Assembly (NCBI RefSeq): GCF_000812565.1
Contig: NZ_JTAM01000047.1
Location: 20,262-84,261 of the forward strand
Source of the DNA: Flammeovirga sp. OC4
Lineage (GTDB): Bacteria; Bacteroidota; Bacteroidia; Cytophagales; Flammeovirgaceae
Direction: 5' to 3'
Length of the DNA stretch: 64,000 nt
Shown here: positions 10,149-19,597 of the stretch, piece by piece
Position numbering within the stretch: the first letter of the stretch is position 1
How the letters are laid out: the number at the start of each line of letters is the position of its first letter
Notes under the pieces: model-generated
Seen by the model: only the letters and a program-made list of their open reading frames with translations
Databases searched by the model: none
What the model was told of the DNA's origin: nothing
Position numbers and translations under genes: made by a program

Positions 10149-12104
10149 ATGAAAACACAATTAACAATTTCAGGGTTGAACACCTTTACAAGAAATGGTC
10201 TGTTACTTTTTGCTCTATTCTTAATAGGATTAGTTCAAAATGCAGCAGCACAAGAAAATACGATTGTGGCTGAAGTAACAGCACCGCTCACGGGTACGAC
10301 ACATATTGTGAACACTCCAATTACACTTACTGTTGACGCCTCTTCAGATGCTGGAGTAGATAGAGTCAACTTTAAGATTGACGGACAACAAATCAAATCA
10401 GACGGCAGCGAACCTTGGACACATTCTTGGACACCAGAAGAGCCTGGTACTTATGAGATTACTGCTACAATTGTCGATTTTGATGTAAAAAGATTAACTA
10501 CTGAGCCGGTTACAATCACAGTTGTAGAAGCGACTTCTTTGGAGCAATTACCATTTACAGAGGATAATACTCCTCACTCAATTCCAGGAAGAATTGAATT
10601 TGAGCATTATGATATTGGAGGCCTAAATGTGGCTTATTGGGATAAAGTAAACCAAAATTCATCAGAATTCAGACCAGATGAAATGGTGGACATCAGCACT
10701 GACGGTACAAAAGTACGTGATATTAAAACGGGTGAATGGTTAGAATATACAATCAACGTGGAGGAAACAGCAGATTACGAATTATATATCCGTCACGAAA
10801 GTAGAAGAGATGTTAACTTACCACAAGTAACAGTTTCATTCTTTGATGAGGAAATTACTTTTATTGAAGACAAAATACTCACGTTTACAGGAAGTGGTAA
10901 TTGGTTAACTGAGAATATCGGTACTGTAAACATGGCGGCAGGTGAGCATGTATTACGTTTTCATTTCTTACAATTTGGTTTTGATGTAGATTATTTTGTT
11001 TTAAGAAAAGTTGGAGCTACTTATGATGTGACATTCAACGATGGTGAAACAACGACAACAGTAACATCAAAAGCAGATGGAACAGTGGATTTACCAGAGG
11101 TACCAACTCGTGCAGAAGAGGAATTTAAATATTGGGTAACGGCTTCAGGAGCAAAATTTGATGAAATGTCAATTGTCCCTGCCGATATGGAAGTGACTGC
11201 AGTATGGGGAACGAAAACATTTACACTTAGCGTTACAGCAGAGAATGGAACAGTAGCGGTAGGACCTGAGGAGCAAGAAAAATACGATATTAATACAGAA
11301 CTTTCATTGACTGCAACTGCAGCTGAAGGATATGAGTTTACTGCTTGGTCAGGGGATTATGAAGGTTCTGACAACCCATTGACGGTGACAGTTACAAAAG
11401 ACCTTTCAATTACAGCAATCTTCACAAGTTTGACACCTACATTTGAAGTGACGTTTAATGACGGTACAACGACAACCGTAAAAACATCAAAACCTGATGG
11501 AACTGTAGATTTACCAGAGGCACCAACTCACATTGAAAAAATCTTCCAGCATTGGGAAACTGCTTCAGGTGCCATCTTTGACGAAACAACTGTAGTGACC
11601 GAAAATATGGAGGTAAACGCAGTATGGGAAATGAAAACGTTTAATGTCAATATTACTTCTGAAAACGGATCAGTAGTGGTTGGACCAAGTGCAGACGTTT
11701 ATGAAATCAATACTGAAATTACATTAACGGCAACTCCAGCAGAAGGTTATACATTTGAATCATGGTCAGGAGATTACACTGGTACAGATAACCCTGCGAC
11801 GGTAACAGTAACTTCGGATATGAATATCACTGCCAACTACAAAATGAATGCAGTGACGTCAATTGATCCTATCCAAGTAGTTTCAAAAGTATATCCTAAC
11901 CCTTCGAACGGTAGCATCACAATAGAACTTCCTACAGCTGAAAATGCAGCTTACAAAGTATATACAACGGTAGGAGGATTAGTGGCAGAAGGTACATTCC
12001 AAAAAGCTACTAAAATTGATTTATCAGGTAATACACCAGGTGTTTATGTTCTTGAAGTAAGTACCAAAAAAGGAGTTGAGACCAAAAAGCTACTAATCAA
12101 ATAA
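10149..12104 (+). CDS. Secreted non-catalytic Ig/CBM6-like/InlB-repeat protein with T9SS sorting domain
   Basis: 651 residues with no recognisable catalytic domain. In order: signal peptide (~1-35, 'QNAAAQ'), Ig-like domain (~37-134), CBM6-like domain (~140-290, 'GRIEFEHYDIGG' and 'GFDVDYF'), two tandem ~136-residue units each made of an InlB-like half ('DGTVDLPE...AVWGTK') and a divergent half ('AWSGDYEGSDNP'), then a T9SS sorting domain ('KVYPNPSNGS'). It is the tail of the neighbouring lyases without the enzyme. I infer surface display or substrate binding for ulvan fragments, like a carbohydrate-binding scaffold or adhesin; the function is not known. The leader 'AGCAACATGAAAA' is shared with the next gene. 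Confidence 0.75.
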   Translation: MKTQLTISGLNTFTRNGLLLFALFLIGLVQNAAAQENTIVAEVTAPLTGTTHIVNTPITLTVDASSDAGVDRVNFKIDGQQIKSDGSEPWTHSWTPEEPGTYEITATIVDFDVKRLTTEPVTITVVEATSLEQLPFTEDNTPHSIPGRIEFEHYDIGGLNVAYWDKVNQNSSEFRPDEMVDISTDGTKVRDIKTGEWLEYTINVEETADYELYIRHESRRDVNLPQVTVSFFDEEITFIEDKILTFTGSGNWLTENIGTVNMAAGEHVLRFHFLQFGFDVDYFVLRKVGATYDVTFNDGETTTTVTSKADGTVDLPEVPTRAEEEFKYWVTASGAKFDEMSIVPADMEVTAVWGTKTFTLSVTAENGTVAVGPEEQEKYDINTELSLTATAAEGYEFTAWSGDYEGSDNPLTVTVTKDLSITAIFTSLTPTFEVTFNDGTTTTVKTSKPDGTVDLPEAPTHIEKIFQHWETASGAIFDETTVVTENMEVNAVWEMKTFNVNITSENGSVVVGPSADVYEINTEITLTATPAEGYTFESWSGDYTGTDNPATVTVTSDMNITANYKMNAVTSIDPIQVVSKVYPNPSNGSITIELPTAENAAYKVYTTVGGLVAEGTFQKATKIDLSGNTPGVYVLEVSTKKGVETKKLLIK

Positions 12105-12127
12105 CGACTATTATTCTAAGCCTTATT

Positions 12128-12519
12128 ACATTGTAAACTAAATTTTCGTTAATTATAGTATTCAGAAATCAGGAGATTTCTGATGATCTGAAGGACACAA
12201 ATGACGCTAACGCTTAACATTCGCGCCAGTGAGCTTTCTACCATTTTAGTTTGGTAGTATTCTCCCCGGCCTTGAAGGGAAAAGCGTTAAGAATTTCATG
12301 GAATGTACCGTTAAAAATGATTTTCTTGTTTGAGCTTTAGCGAGTTTAAAATCATTTAGGCGAGAGGAATGAAATTTAGCTTTTGACTTCTAAGCCTAGA
12401 TTTTTTGCTTCGTTTTTCATCAATGGAAAAATGAAGAAGAAGGAAGCTTGAAAGTAGATCCTATAATTGTTTGTAGAAAGGTGTCAATTGAAAGTTGACG
12501 ATAATTTAGTTTACAATGT
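12128..12519 (+). mobile_element. MITE-like element, family 1, full-length copy A
   Basis: 392-bp non-coding element with terminal inverted repeats: ACATTGTAAACTAAATT at the left and its complement at the right, 21 of 22 terminal bases pairing. It carries an internal GAAATCAGGAGATTTC hairpin and a hairpin around 'GAGCTTTAGCGAG'. A second near-full copy is at 62371-62760. CTTA occurs at 12122-12125 and again at 12521-12524, a probable 4-bp target duplication. No transposase is encoded. It occupies most of the first half of the 713-bp gap after the 10149-12104 gene. Confidence 0.75.
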
Positions 12520-12520
12520 T

Positions 12521-12556
12521 CTTACCTTCCTTTTTAAGAGGGTAAGGCTTTTTTTG
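12521..12556 (+). terminator. Terminator remnant split by the MITE
   Basis: CTTACCTTC and GAGGGTAAG form a hairpin followed by GCTTTTTTT. Joining the bases before the element (AAGCCTTA, 12118-12125) to CCTTC restores a 13-bp stem, AAGCCTTACCTTC with GAGGGTAAGGCTT, one wobble pair. The remaining ~260 bases before the next start show no gene. Confidence 0.7.
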
Positions 12557-12817
12557 AAGTGATGATTATTCCATTATAAGTACCTGTTCAAAATTATCTA
12601 TAGCTTAAATGCATTTGAATTAAACTCATGTTTCGTTAAAATTTTTCGTCTTAGCTATGGCTAGGACTGTAAATTTTGCCTTACCTGAGATCAATTCATT
12701 CTACATTTATAGACTATATTTAATTATGATCAGCTACTTAGCTAAAGCAACATTTCTCAATGACGATGAAATGAATGCTTTCGAATTATTACTTATAGAT
12801 TGAAATCTTTGAGCAAC

Positions 12818-15800
12818 ATGAAAAAACAACTAACAATTTCGGGAATGAATTCCCTCTTAAGCAACTTTCTCTTATTTTCTGCTTTTTTTCTAATTGGAAT
12901 GACGCAGAATGTGCTAGCAGAAGAGAACACTATCGTCGCTGAAATAACGGCACCAGAAGGAGGTTCCACATATATTGTGAATACAGCGATTACCCTCACA
13001 GCCGATGCCTCCTCTGATGCAGGAGTAGAAAGAGTAAATTTTAAAGTAGACGGACAACAAGTAAAGTCGGATGCCAGTGAACCATGGTCACATTCATGGA
13101 CTCCCACCGAACCCGGTACATACGTTATTACTGCCACAGTGGTAGATAATGATAATAAGAGGCTTACTACAGAAGGCGTAACAATTACAGTCGTTGAAGC
13201 TTCTGTCATAGAACAATTGGCGTATACAGAGGATAACACTCCCCATCAAATTCCTGGTAGAATTGAATTTGAACATTATGATCTCGGAGGTATAAATGTG
13301 GCCTATTGGGATAAAGTGAATCAAAATGCTTCTGATTTTAGACCAGACGAAATGGTAGATATCAGTTCTGATGGTACAAAAGTACGTGACATTAAAACCG
13401 GAGAATGGCTGGAATATACAATCAATATCCCCGAGACCGCAGAATATGAATTGTATGTCAATCATCAAGTGAGAAGAACGGGGGACTTAAAGCAATTGAC
13501 CGTCTCTTTTCCAGATGAAGACATCACTTTTGTAGAAGAGAAAGTATTACAATATACAGGTAGTTCCACTTTTATCACTGAAAAAGTAGGAACGTATACT
13601 ATGGAAGCAGGCGAGCATGTATTACGTTTCTACTTCTTTCAATTTGGTATCGATGTAGATTATTTTGAACTGAAAAAAGTAAACACTAGTTTCCAAGTGA
13701 CTTTTGATGATGGGACCAATACATCAACACAAGACACAAACGAAAACGGAACAGTTGATTTACCCGAAACCCCAATACATGCAGAGAAAATTTTTAAGCA
13801 TTGGACAACAGCTTCAGGTGACGTTTTTGATGAAAATACAATCGTAACAGAAGATATGACCGTGACAGCGGTTTGGGAAACGAAAACATTTGAGGTAAAC
13901 ATCACTGCTGAAAATGGTACAGTTACCGTTAGCCCTGATCAAGCAACATATGATATCAATACGGAAGTGACATTAACAGCTACTGCTGCTGAAGGCTATG
14001 AATTTACATCATGGACGGGAGGTTATGAAGGAACGGACAATCCTACTACGATTACAGTAGTAGAGACATTAGACATCACTGCTCACTTTACGATGATCAC
14101 CTATGATGTCACTTTTGATGATGGCGATAACACTACGATCAAAACAACAAAAGCCGATGGTACAGTGGATTTACCAGAAGTACCCACAAGGGCAGAAGAA
14201 GATTTTAAACATTGGTTAACAGCTTCAGGTGACGTTTTTGATGAAAATACTATTGTGACAGAGGACATGACCGTGACGGCGGTTTGGGAGACCAAGCAAT
14301 TTGGTATTACAATTACTTCAGCTAATGGGTCTGTTGCCGTTAGTCCTGATCAAGAAATGTATGACATCAATACAGAAGTAACCTTATCAGCAACCGCAAA
14401 CGAAAACTTTTTATTTACATCATGGTCGGGTGATTATGAAGGAACAGAAAATCCTGCCACTGTTACTGTCACAAATGATCTATCAATTACCGCAAATTAC
14501 GTTCAGGTGTTCAGCGTTACGTTTGATGATGGAGAAAATACAATTGTAAAAACAACTGCAGCCGATGGAACAGTAGAGTTACCGGAAATACCAACACATG
14601 CAGAGCAAATCTTCCAGTATTGGTCTACCGCTTCTGGAGCTATGTTTGATGAAAACAGTGTGGTGACTGAAGATATGACCGTGACAGCAGTTTGGGAAAT
14701 GAAGACATTTAGTATTACAGTGACTTCAGACAATGGAACAGTAACGGCTAATCCTCAACAAGAAACTTATGAAATCAATACTGAAGTAGTTTTAACAGCT
14801 ACAGCAGATGATCAGTATGAATTTTCAGCATGGTCTGGCGATTATGAAGGTACCGAGAATCCAATTACTGTTACAGTAACAAAAGATTTAAATATTGTTG
14901 CTACTTATATTCCAACAGTAGAAGTTTATCAAGTTACTTTTAATGATGGAGAAAATACAGTGGTGAAAACTACAGCCGTAGATGGTACGGTAGAGTTGCC
15001 AGAAACACCTTTGCATGCGGAGAAAATCTTCCAGTATTGGTCCACAGCTTCGGGAGCAATGTTTGATGAAAATACTATTGTAACAGAAGACATGACAGTA
15101 ATGGCCGTATGGGAAACAAAAACTTTTGCGGTAAATATTATAGCAGAAAATGGAGCAGTTAGCATAAGCCCTGATCAAGAATTATATGAAATTAATACAG
15201 AAATTACTCTAACAGCTACTCCAGCAGAAGGTTATGCGTTTACCTCATGGTCAGGTGATATTGAGGGCACTGAAAACCCTTCAACGGTAACCGTTTCGGA
15301 AGCAATGGACATCACTGCAAACTTTACAATGATCACTTATGACGTTACTTTTGATGACGGTACAATGACCACTGTAAAAACGACCAATGCAGGAGGTACA
15401 GTAGAACTGCCAGAAGTACCAGTTCACGCTGAGAAAATCTTCCAATATTGGTCTACCGCTTCGGGAGCAATGTTTGATGAAAATACTATTGTAACGGAAG
15501 ATTTGACGGTAACAGCAGTATGGGAAGCGAAAACATTTGAAGTCAACATCACTGCTGAAAATGGAACAGTGGACGTAAGCCCTGATCAAGAATTGTATGA
15601 AATTAATGCAGAAATTACTCTAACAGCTACTCCAGCAGAAGGTTTTGAATTTACCTCATGGTCAGGTGATTTAGAAGGAATGGAGAATCCTGCTGTGATT
15701 ACAGTTTCAGAAGCATTGAATATTACAGCAAACTTTACGATGATCACTTATGACGTTACTTTTGATGACGGTACAATGACCACTGTAAAAACGGCCAGTG

Positions 15801-16411
15801 CAGGAGGTACTGTAGAATTACCAGATGTGCCAACTCACATTGAAAAAATCTTCAAGCATTGGGAGACCTTGGAGGGAGCAATTTTTGATGAAAATACAAT
15901 TGTTAATTCAAATATGTCAGTTAATGCCGTATGGGAAATCAAAACTTTTGGAATTGAAGTGGAGGCAGAAAATGGTGCAGTAACTGTTGGGCCTGAAGCT
16001 GATATTTACGAAATCAATTCAGAAGTACTTTTAACTGCAATTCCTGAAGAAGGTTATGAATTTGAATCATGGTCAGGTGATTATATAGGAACAGAAAATC
16101 CGGTTTCAATTATTGTAACGGATGATTTGCAAATTACCGCCAACTTTAAAATGAAAACGATCACTTCAGTCCAAACTGTAAAAGTTTCATCAAAAGTGTA
16201 TCCAAATCCCACCAACGGTATGCTACATGTAGAGCTTCCAACCGTTGAGAATGCAGAGTATAGGGTATACTCTATGATAGGCGAAGTAATTGCTGAAGGT
16301 GAATTCGTTCATCAGACAACAATAGATTTAACATCTCAATCACCAAGTGTTTACGTCATAGAAGTGCGTACACATCAAGGTGTTGATACAAAGAAAATTA
16401 TTTTTGAATAA
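12818..16411 (+). CDS. Large secreted Ig/CBM6-like/six-repeat InlB protein with T9SS sorting domain
   Basis: 1197 residues from ATG 12818 (a TTG at 12800 is in frame, but ATG fits the leader shared with the previous gene). Layout: signal peptide (~1-35), Ig-like domain (~36-135), CBM6-like domain (~141-288), six tandem ~136-residue units (~292-1111) and a T9SS sorting domain ('KVYPNPTNGM'). Each unit pairs an InlB-like half ending 'AVWE(T/M/I)K' with a half containing 'WSGDYEGTENP'. It is acidic and has no catalytic domain. Its first ~290 residues are closely similar to the 10149-12104 protein. I infer a cell-surface stalk that displays a sugar-binding head. It is followed by a terminator, so it is probably the last gene of its unit. 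Confidence 0.75.
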   Translation: MKKQLTISGMNSLLSNFLLFSAFFLIGMTQNVLAEENTIVAEITAPEGGSTYIVNTAITLTADASSDAGVERVNFKVDGQQVKSDASEPWSHSWTPTEPGTYVITATVVDNDNKRLTTEGVTITVVEASVIEQLAYTEDNTPHQIPGRIEFEHYDLGGINVAYWDKVNQNASDFRPDEMVDISSDGTKVRDIKTGEWLEYTINIPETAEYELYVNHQVRRTGDLKQLTVSFPDEDITFVEEKVLQYTGSSTFITEKVGTYTMEAGEHVLRFYFFQFGIDVDYFELKKVNTSFQVTFDDGTNTSTQDTNENGTVDLPETPIHAEKIFKHWTTASGDVFDENTIVTEDMTVTAVWETKTFEVNITAENGTVTVSPDQATYDINTEVTLTATAAEGYEFTSWTGGYEGTDNPTTITVVETLDITAHFTMITYDVTFDDGDNTTIKTTKADGTVDLPEVPTRAEEDFKHWLTASGDVFDENTIVTEDMTVTAVWETKQFGITITSANGSVAVSPDQEMYDINTEVTLSATANENFLFTSWSGDYEGTENPATVTVTNDLSITANYVQVFSVTFDDGENTIVKTTAADGTVELPEIPTHAEQIFQYWSTASGAMFDENSVVTEDMTVTAVWEMKTFSITVTSDNGTVTANPQQETYEINTEVVLTATADDQYEFSAWSGDYEGTENPITVTVTKDLNIVATYIPTVEVYQVTFNDGENTVVKTTAVDGTVELPETPLHAEKIFQYWSTASGAMFDENTIVTEDMTVMAVWETKTFAVNIIAENGAVSISPDQELYEINTEITLTATPAEGYAFTSWSGDIEGTENPSTVTVSEAMDITANFTMITYDVTFDDGTMTTVKTTNAGGTVELPEVPVHAEKIFQYWSTASGAMFDENTIVTEDLTVTAVWEAKTFEVNITAENGTVDVSPDQELYEINAEITLTATPAEGFEFTSWSGDLEGMENPAVITVSEALNITANFTMITYDVTFDDGTMTTVKTASAGGTVELPDVPTHIEKIFKHWETLEGAIFDENTIVNSNMSVNAVWEIKTFGIEVEAENGAVTVGPEADIYEINSEVLLTAIPEEGYEFESWSGDYIGTENPVSIIVTDDLQITANFKMKTITSVQTVKVSSKVYPNPTNGMLHVELPTVENAEYRVYSMIGEVIAEGEFVHQTTIDLTSQSPSVYVIEVRTHQGVDTKKIIFE
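13691..16152 (+). repeat. Six in-frame tandem coding repeats of ~405-417 bp
   Basis: Units start near 13691, 14099, 14510, 14926, 15334 and 15745. Each begins with a 'VTF(D/N)DG' codon block. Units 4 and 5 share long nearly identical stretches, such as the codons for 'IFQYWSTASGAMFDEN', which unit 3 also carries; this suggests recent duplication within the gene. Copy number could vary between strains. Confidence 0.85.
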
Positions 16412-16423
16412 TTGGTGATACAT

Positions 16424-16467
16424 AGCGATTGGTTGTACCTAAGGGATATCGACCAATCGCTTTTTTT
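16424..16467 (+). terminator. Rho-independent terminator
   Basis: A perfect 10-bp stem, AGCGATTGGT (16424-16433) with ACCAATCGCT (16452-16461), is followed by TTTTTTT, 12 bases after the stop codon of the six-repeat protein. Confidence 0.85.
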
Positions 16468-16530
16468 ACAGAAATCTCTGTAGGGGCGTTTGAGTAAAAC
16501 GTCTACACAAACCACAATAAACATAAATAT

Positions 16531-16679
16531 AGAAATCAGGAGATTTCTTATGATCAGTAGGACACGAATGACGCTGTCGCTTAACATTCGCACCAGTGGT
16601 TCTACTTCTCAATATAGCGCAAGAGTTAAGCGATAGCGACTCTTGTGTTTTAAAGATCTTTAGAAGTCTCTGACTTCTA
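16531..16679. repeat. Partial family-1 repeat (left-half sequence)
   Basis: From AGAAATCAGGAGATTTCT through 'ACGAATGACGCT...CTTAACATTCGCACCAGTGG' it matches the left third of the full elements at 12128 and 62371. It ends in a different part with a CAAGAGTTAAGCG...CGACTCTTG hairpin and a closing AGAAGTCTCTGACTTCT hairpin. It lacks the terminal ACATTGT repeats, so it is either a decayed copy or a related short form. It fills most of the gap before the next gene. Confidence 0.6.
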
Positions 16680-16724
16680 GTAAAAATACTTTCTTATTTA
16701 TTTCAGGTACTAAATACCAGATAA

Positions 16725-17930
16725 ATGAAAACAACAATAAAATATGCCTCAATTTTATACTTCCTATTATCACTATGTCTGATCGCATGTGATAGTAAAA
16801 AGGAAAATAATGTTCTTCTTTTTGATGATTATGAACTAGCCCAACAAAAAGAGCTTATCAAACAAAATCATCCCAAAGCAATAGAAGACTATCAAGAATT
16901 GATGGAAAAAGCGGATGCTCTATTAAAGAGTAGATCTTTTTCAGTGACCAATAAAAAAGGAACTCCACCAAGTGGGAGTAAACATGATTACATGACGATA
17001 GCACCTTATTGGTGGAAAAATCCATCGACTGAAAATGGATTACCTTATATCAGAAAAGACGGAGAAATTAACCCAGATACAAGAAACGATTTTACAGATT
17101 TCAATGAATTACAGTCTTTTTTCAACGCTGTAATTACACTTAGAGATGCCTATTATTTTACAACTAATAAAAACTATTCCGATAAAGCCATTAAACTCAT
17201 TCAGACTTGGTTCATAGATGAACAAACAAGGATGAATCCCAACATGAATTTTGCTCAAAGTATTCCCGGTAAATACGATGGAAGGTGTTTTGGGATAATA
17301 GAGTTTGAAAAAATTATTGAGGTGCTCGATTGCTTACAGTTGTTCAAGGATCATAATATATTAAAACCAAGCTTGGAAGAAGAGATGAATGCTTGGTTGT
17401 CTGCATATATTAATTGGTTACAGAACAGCACCCTAGGAATAGAGGAATTGGAAAGAAAGAATAATCATGGTACGCTATATGATGTTCAATTATTAAGTAT
17501 TCTAACTTATTTAGGGGAGACCGACAAGGTGAAAGAGCACCTTAATACTATCACTAAAGCAAGGATTTTTGACCAAATTGAAACAGATGGAAGTCAGCCT
17601 AGAGAACTAGCAAGAACGAAATCATTTAACTACTCAGTAATGAACTTACACGGTTTTCTTCAGTTGGCAATCATCGGTAAGAAAGCGGGTGTTGATGTTT
17701 GGGGCATGGAAAGTGAAGATGGGAGGAGTATAAAAAAAGGATACCTCTACATGTTACCTTACTTGAAGAATGAAAAACCTTGGGAATACAAACAAATAAA
17801 AGACACTAAAAAGCCATTTCAAAAGATTCTAAAAGACTTGAAATATGCTCAAATGGTTTTTGAGGAGAATGATTTTGAAGAGACAATACATAAAATAGAA
17901 AGCCAAGAAAAATTGGCACTATTGAATTAA
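16725..17930 (+). CDS. Alginate-lyase-fold polysaccharide lyase (PF05426/PL38-like) lipoprotein
   Basis: 401-residue lipoprotein ('LCLIAC-DS') with an alpha/alpha-toroid alginate lyase domain. The expected active-site residues are visible: Asn247-His248 in 'NNHGTLYD', and Arg297 with Tyr303 in 'RTKSFNYS', matching the Asn-His/Arg/Tyr set known for the A1-III-type fold. Other landmarks are 'APYWW' and 'SIPGKYDGR'. Family members cleave uronic acid chains (alginate or glucuronan). In this setting it probably acts on uronate-containing ulvan fragments at the cell surface or in the periplasm; alginate is less likely because no other alginate genes are present. The next gene starts 13 bases downstream. 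A paralogue begins at 62862. Confidence 0.75.
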   Translation: MKTTIKYASILYFLLSLCLIACDSKKENNVLLFDDYELAQQKELIKQNHPKAIEDYQELMEKADALLKSRSFSVTNKKGTPPSGSKHDYMTIAPYWWKNPSTENGLPYIRKDGEINPDTRNDFTDFNELQSFFNAVITLRDAYYFTTNKNYSDKAIKLIQTWFIDEQTRMNPNMNFAQSIPGKYDGRCFGIIEFEKIIEVLDCLQLFKDHNILKPSLEEEMNAWLSAYINWLQNSTLGIEELERKNNHGTLYDVQLLSILTYLGETDKVKEHLNTITKARIFDQIETDGSQPRELARTKSFNYSVMNLHGFLQLAIIGKKAGVDVWGMESEDGRSIKKGYLYMLPYLKNEKPWEYKQIKDTKKPFQKILKDLKYAQMVFEENDFEETIHKIESQEKLALLN

Positions 17931-17943
17931 CAGCCAAAATGAA

Positions 17944-19464
17944 ATGAAACAACTAACACTATTATTTTTAATCCTAGCAAATGTACTCTTCAGTTGTAAG
18001 TCGAAGACCATAGAAGAGCAGATTGAAGATGATGTAGTTCTGGAAAACGAACAACCAAAGGAAGAGGATAAGAAGGAAGAAATTCCTGATGTGCCCAAAC
18101 CTGATAACTATCCTTTCGAGATAGAAGGGGCGATCAGTGCTGTTCTGAAAGTGGATGAAGGAAGTAAAGTACCCTTCAAAAACCAATTATTAGGCTACAA
18201 CATTGAAGGTTTTAAGAGTACTGTAGAAAAGGATTTTATCCGAAAATTCAATCCTGTCAGTATCCGTTTCCCAAGCGGATTGTGGTCCAACTTCTACCAA
18301 TGGCAAACGGATGGTTATCAAAATGATAGCTGGGACAACAAGTCCCATGAAGGAGGCTTGGAGATTTATGTCGAAAAAATTAAAGGGCATATCAATGAAA
18401 TTGCCTTTTTAAATGAAGAGAAAAAAGCAAAGTATGGGCAGGGTTTCAACATGATGTGGACGTACTCAATGAATTTTGATGATGCAGAAAGTTGTGTAGC
18501 AAGAGCCGAGAAAGATAAAGGCCTGGGTTTTGAAGTCAAAGATATAGAGTTGGGTAATGAGCATTTCTGGAAATCTCAACGCTCTAATCAAACCAAAACA
18601 GAACATGATTTTTATGAAAGAGCATCCTCAGTAGCAGAAGCATTACACCAACGTTTTCCAGAAGTGAGAGTATCGATTCCCATAAGTTGGAGAAGAAATC
18701 ATGAAGCTTATAATAAAGTAATCATCGGGGATAAAAACTATTACGATGCTATTTCTCTCCATCGATATATGGGAGAAGACCCAGACGTAGCAGAGGAAAG
18801 TAATACAGCTTACAGTGCCTTATTGACTTCAAGAGTGGTTTTGGATACTGATGTGAAGTGGGTGAGAAGTGTAGCGGGAGAAAAACCAATTTGGATGAGT
18901 GAATGGGGAGTGAGTGCCAATGATAATGTAGAAGTGAACTCTGGCGCCTGCCTTGGAATGGCAGATGTGTACCTCTATATGACAGAAAATCAAGAGGTAT
19001 TTGACAGAGCCAATTGGTTTATTTTTAACAAGAAAACCAACCCAATGGTAGTGGTTAATGAGAGAAGAAAGCCTATATATCCCTTACAAAAAAGAGGTTA
19101 TTTATCGGTGTATGAGATCATGCATGAAGCCTTTATAAATGCTGAAGTAATAAAATCTACAATCACTTCTACCAGACTTACCGATACGATGAATGCCGTA
19201 AACGCTGTCCTAGTTGAAAAAGGAGGGCAGAAAATAGTGGTGGCAGTCAATCTATCTTATAAACCAGCAAATTTCATTATTCAGTCAGGAGATACAGTTT
19301 ATAACGGCACATTCAAACATGAAGCATTAGTCTTTGATGAATTAGGACCTGTTGTCAATATAGGTATTGATGATAACCCTAAAAAATTGATCAAGGATGG
19401 AACAGGAGTGATAACATTGCCTGAGCTGTCTGTTAGTGTGATAAGGTTAGGAAATGAGTTATAG
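17944..19464 (+). CDS. Clan GH-A glycoside hydrolase lipoprotein (GH39/GH51/GH79-like)
   Basis: 506-residue lipoprotein ('NVLFSC-KSK') with an acidic Glu/Lys/Pro-rich linker (~25-55). The TIM barrel shows 'ELGNEHFW' with acid/base Glu206 and 'WMSEWGVS' with nucleophile Glu320, the standard spacing for clan GH-A; a C-terminal beta-sandwich ends 'LPELSVSVIRL', typical of retaining arabinofuranosidase, glucuronidase or xylosidase relatives. The precise family cannot be fixed by eye. Ulvan contains xylose and uronic acids, so a xylosidase or uronidase role is plausible. It sits 13 bases after the lyase and is presumably co-transcribed with it. Confidence 0.65.
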   Translation: MKQLTLLFLILANVLFSCKSKTIEEQIEDDVVLENEQPKEEDKKEEIPDVPKPDNYPFEIEGAISAVLKVDEGSKVPFKNQLLGYNIEGFKSTVEKDFIRKFNPVSIRFPSGLWSNFYQWQTDGYQNDSWDNKSHEGGLEIYVEKIKGHINEIAFLNEEKKAKYGQGFNMMWTYSMNFDDAESCVARAEKDKGLGFEVKDIELGNEHFWKSQRSNQTKTEHDFYERASSVAEALHQRFPEVRVSIPISWRRNHEAYNKVIIGDKNYYDAISLHRYMGEDPDVAEESNTAYSALLTSRVVLDTDVKWVRSVAGEKPIWMSEWGVSANDNVEVNSGACLGMADVYLYMTENQEVFDRANWFIFNKKTNPMVVVNERRKPIYPLQKRGYLSVYEIMHEAFINAEVIKSTITSTRLTDTMNAVNAVLVEKGGQKIVVAVNLSYKPANFIIQSGDTVYNGTFKHEALVFDELGPVVNIGIDDNPKKLIKDGTGVITLPELSVSVIRLGNEL

Positions 19465-19597
19465 GTTGAAAGACAAGAGAAAAGACATTTAGACTATTTT
19501 TAAAGACTATTGTTTCGGTGTTCAGGTCTATTTTTATAAGTGTATTAAGTACATCGAAAACTTAGTTTACTTATTACCATTTAACTGAGCATATAAA

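Noticed and set aside
12128..12519. Possible structured RNA or riboswitch upstream of the six-repeat gene
   Set aside because: Terminal inverted repeats, the target duplication and a second copy after an unrelated gene fit a mobile element better than a cis-regulatory RNA.
13094..15589. Several long open frames on the minus strand
   Set aside because: They mirror the repetitive codon use of the six-repeat gene on the + strand and repeat with the same period, so they are shadows.
13691..16152. CRISPR-like regular spacing
   Set aside because: The period is ~410 bp and the repeats are in-frame coding units with no short direct repeats and spacers.
16725..17930. Alginate utilisation as the purpose of the alginate-lyase-fold genes
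   Set aside because: No PL6/PL7/PL17 lyases or uronate-reduction genes are present, while all neighbours fit ulvan.
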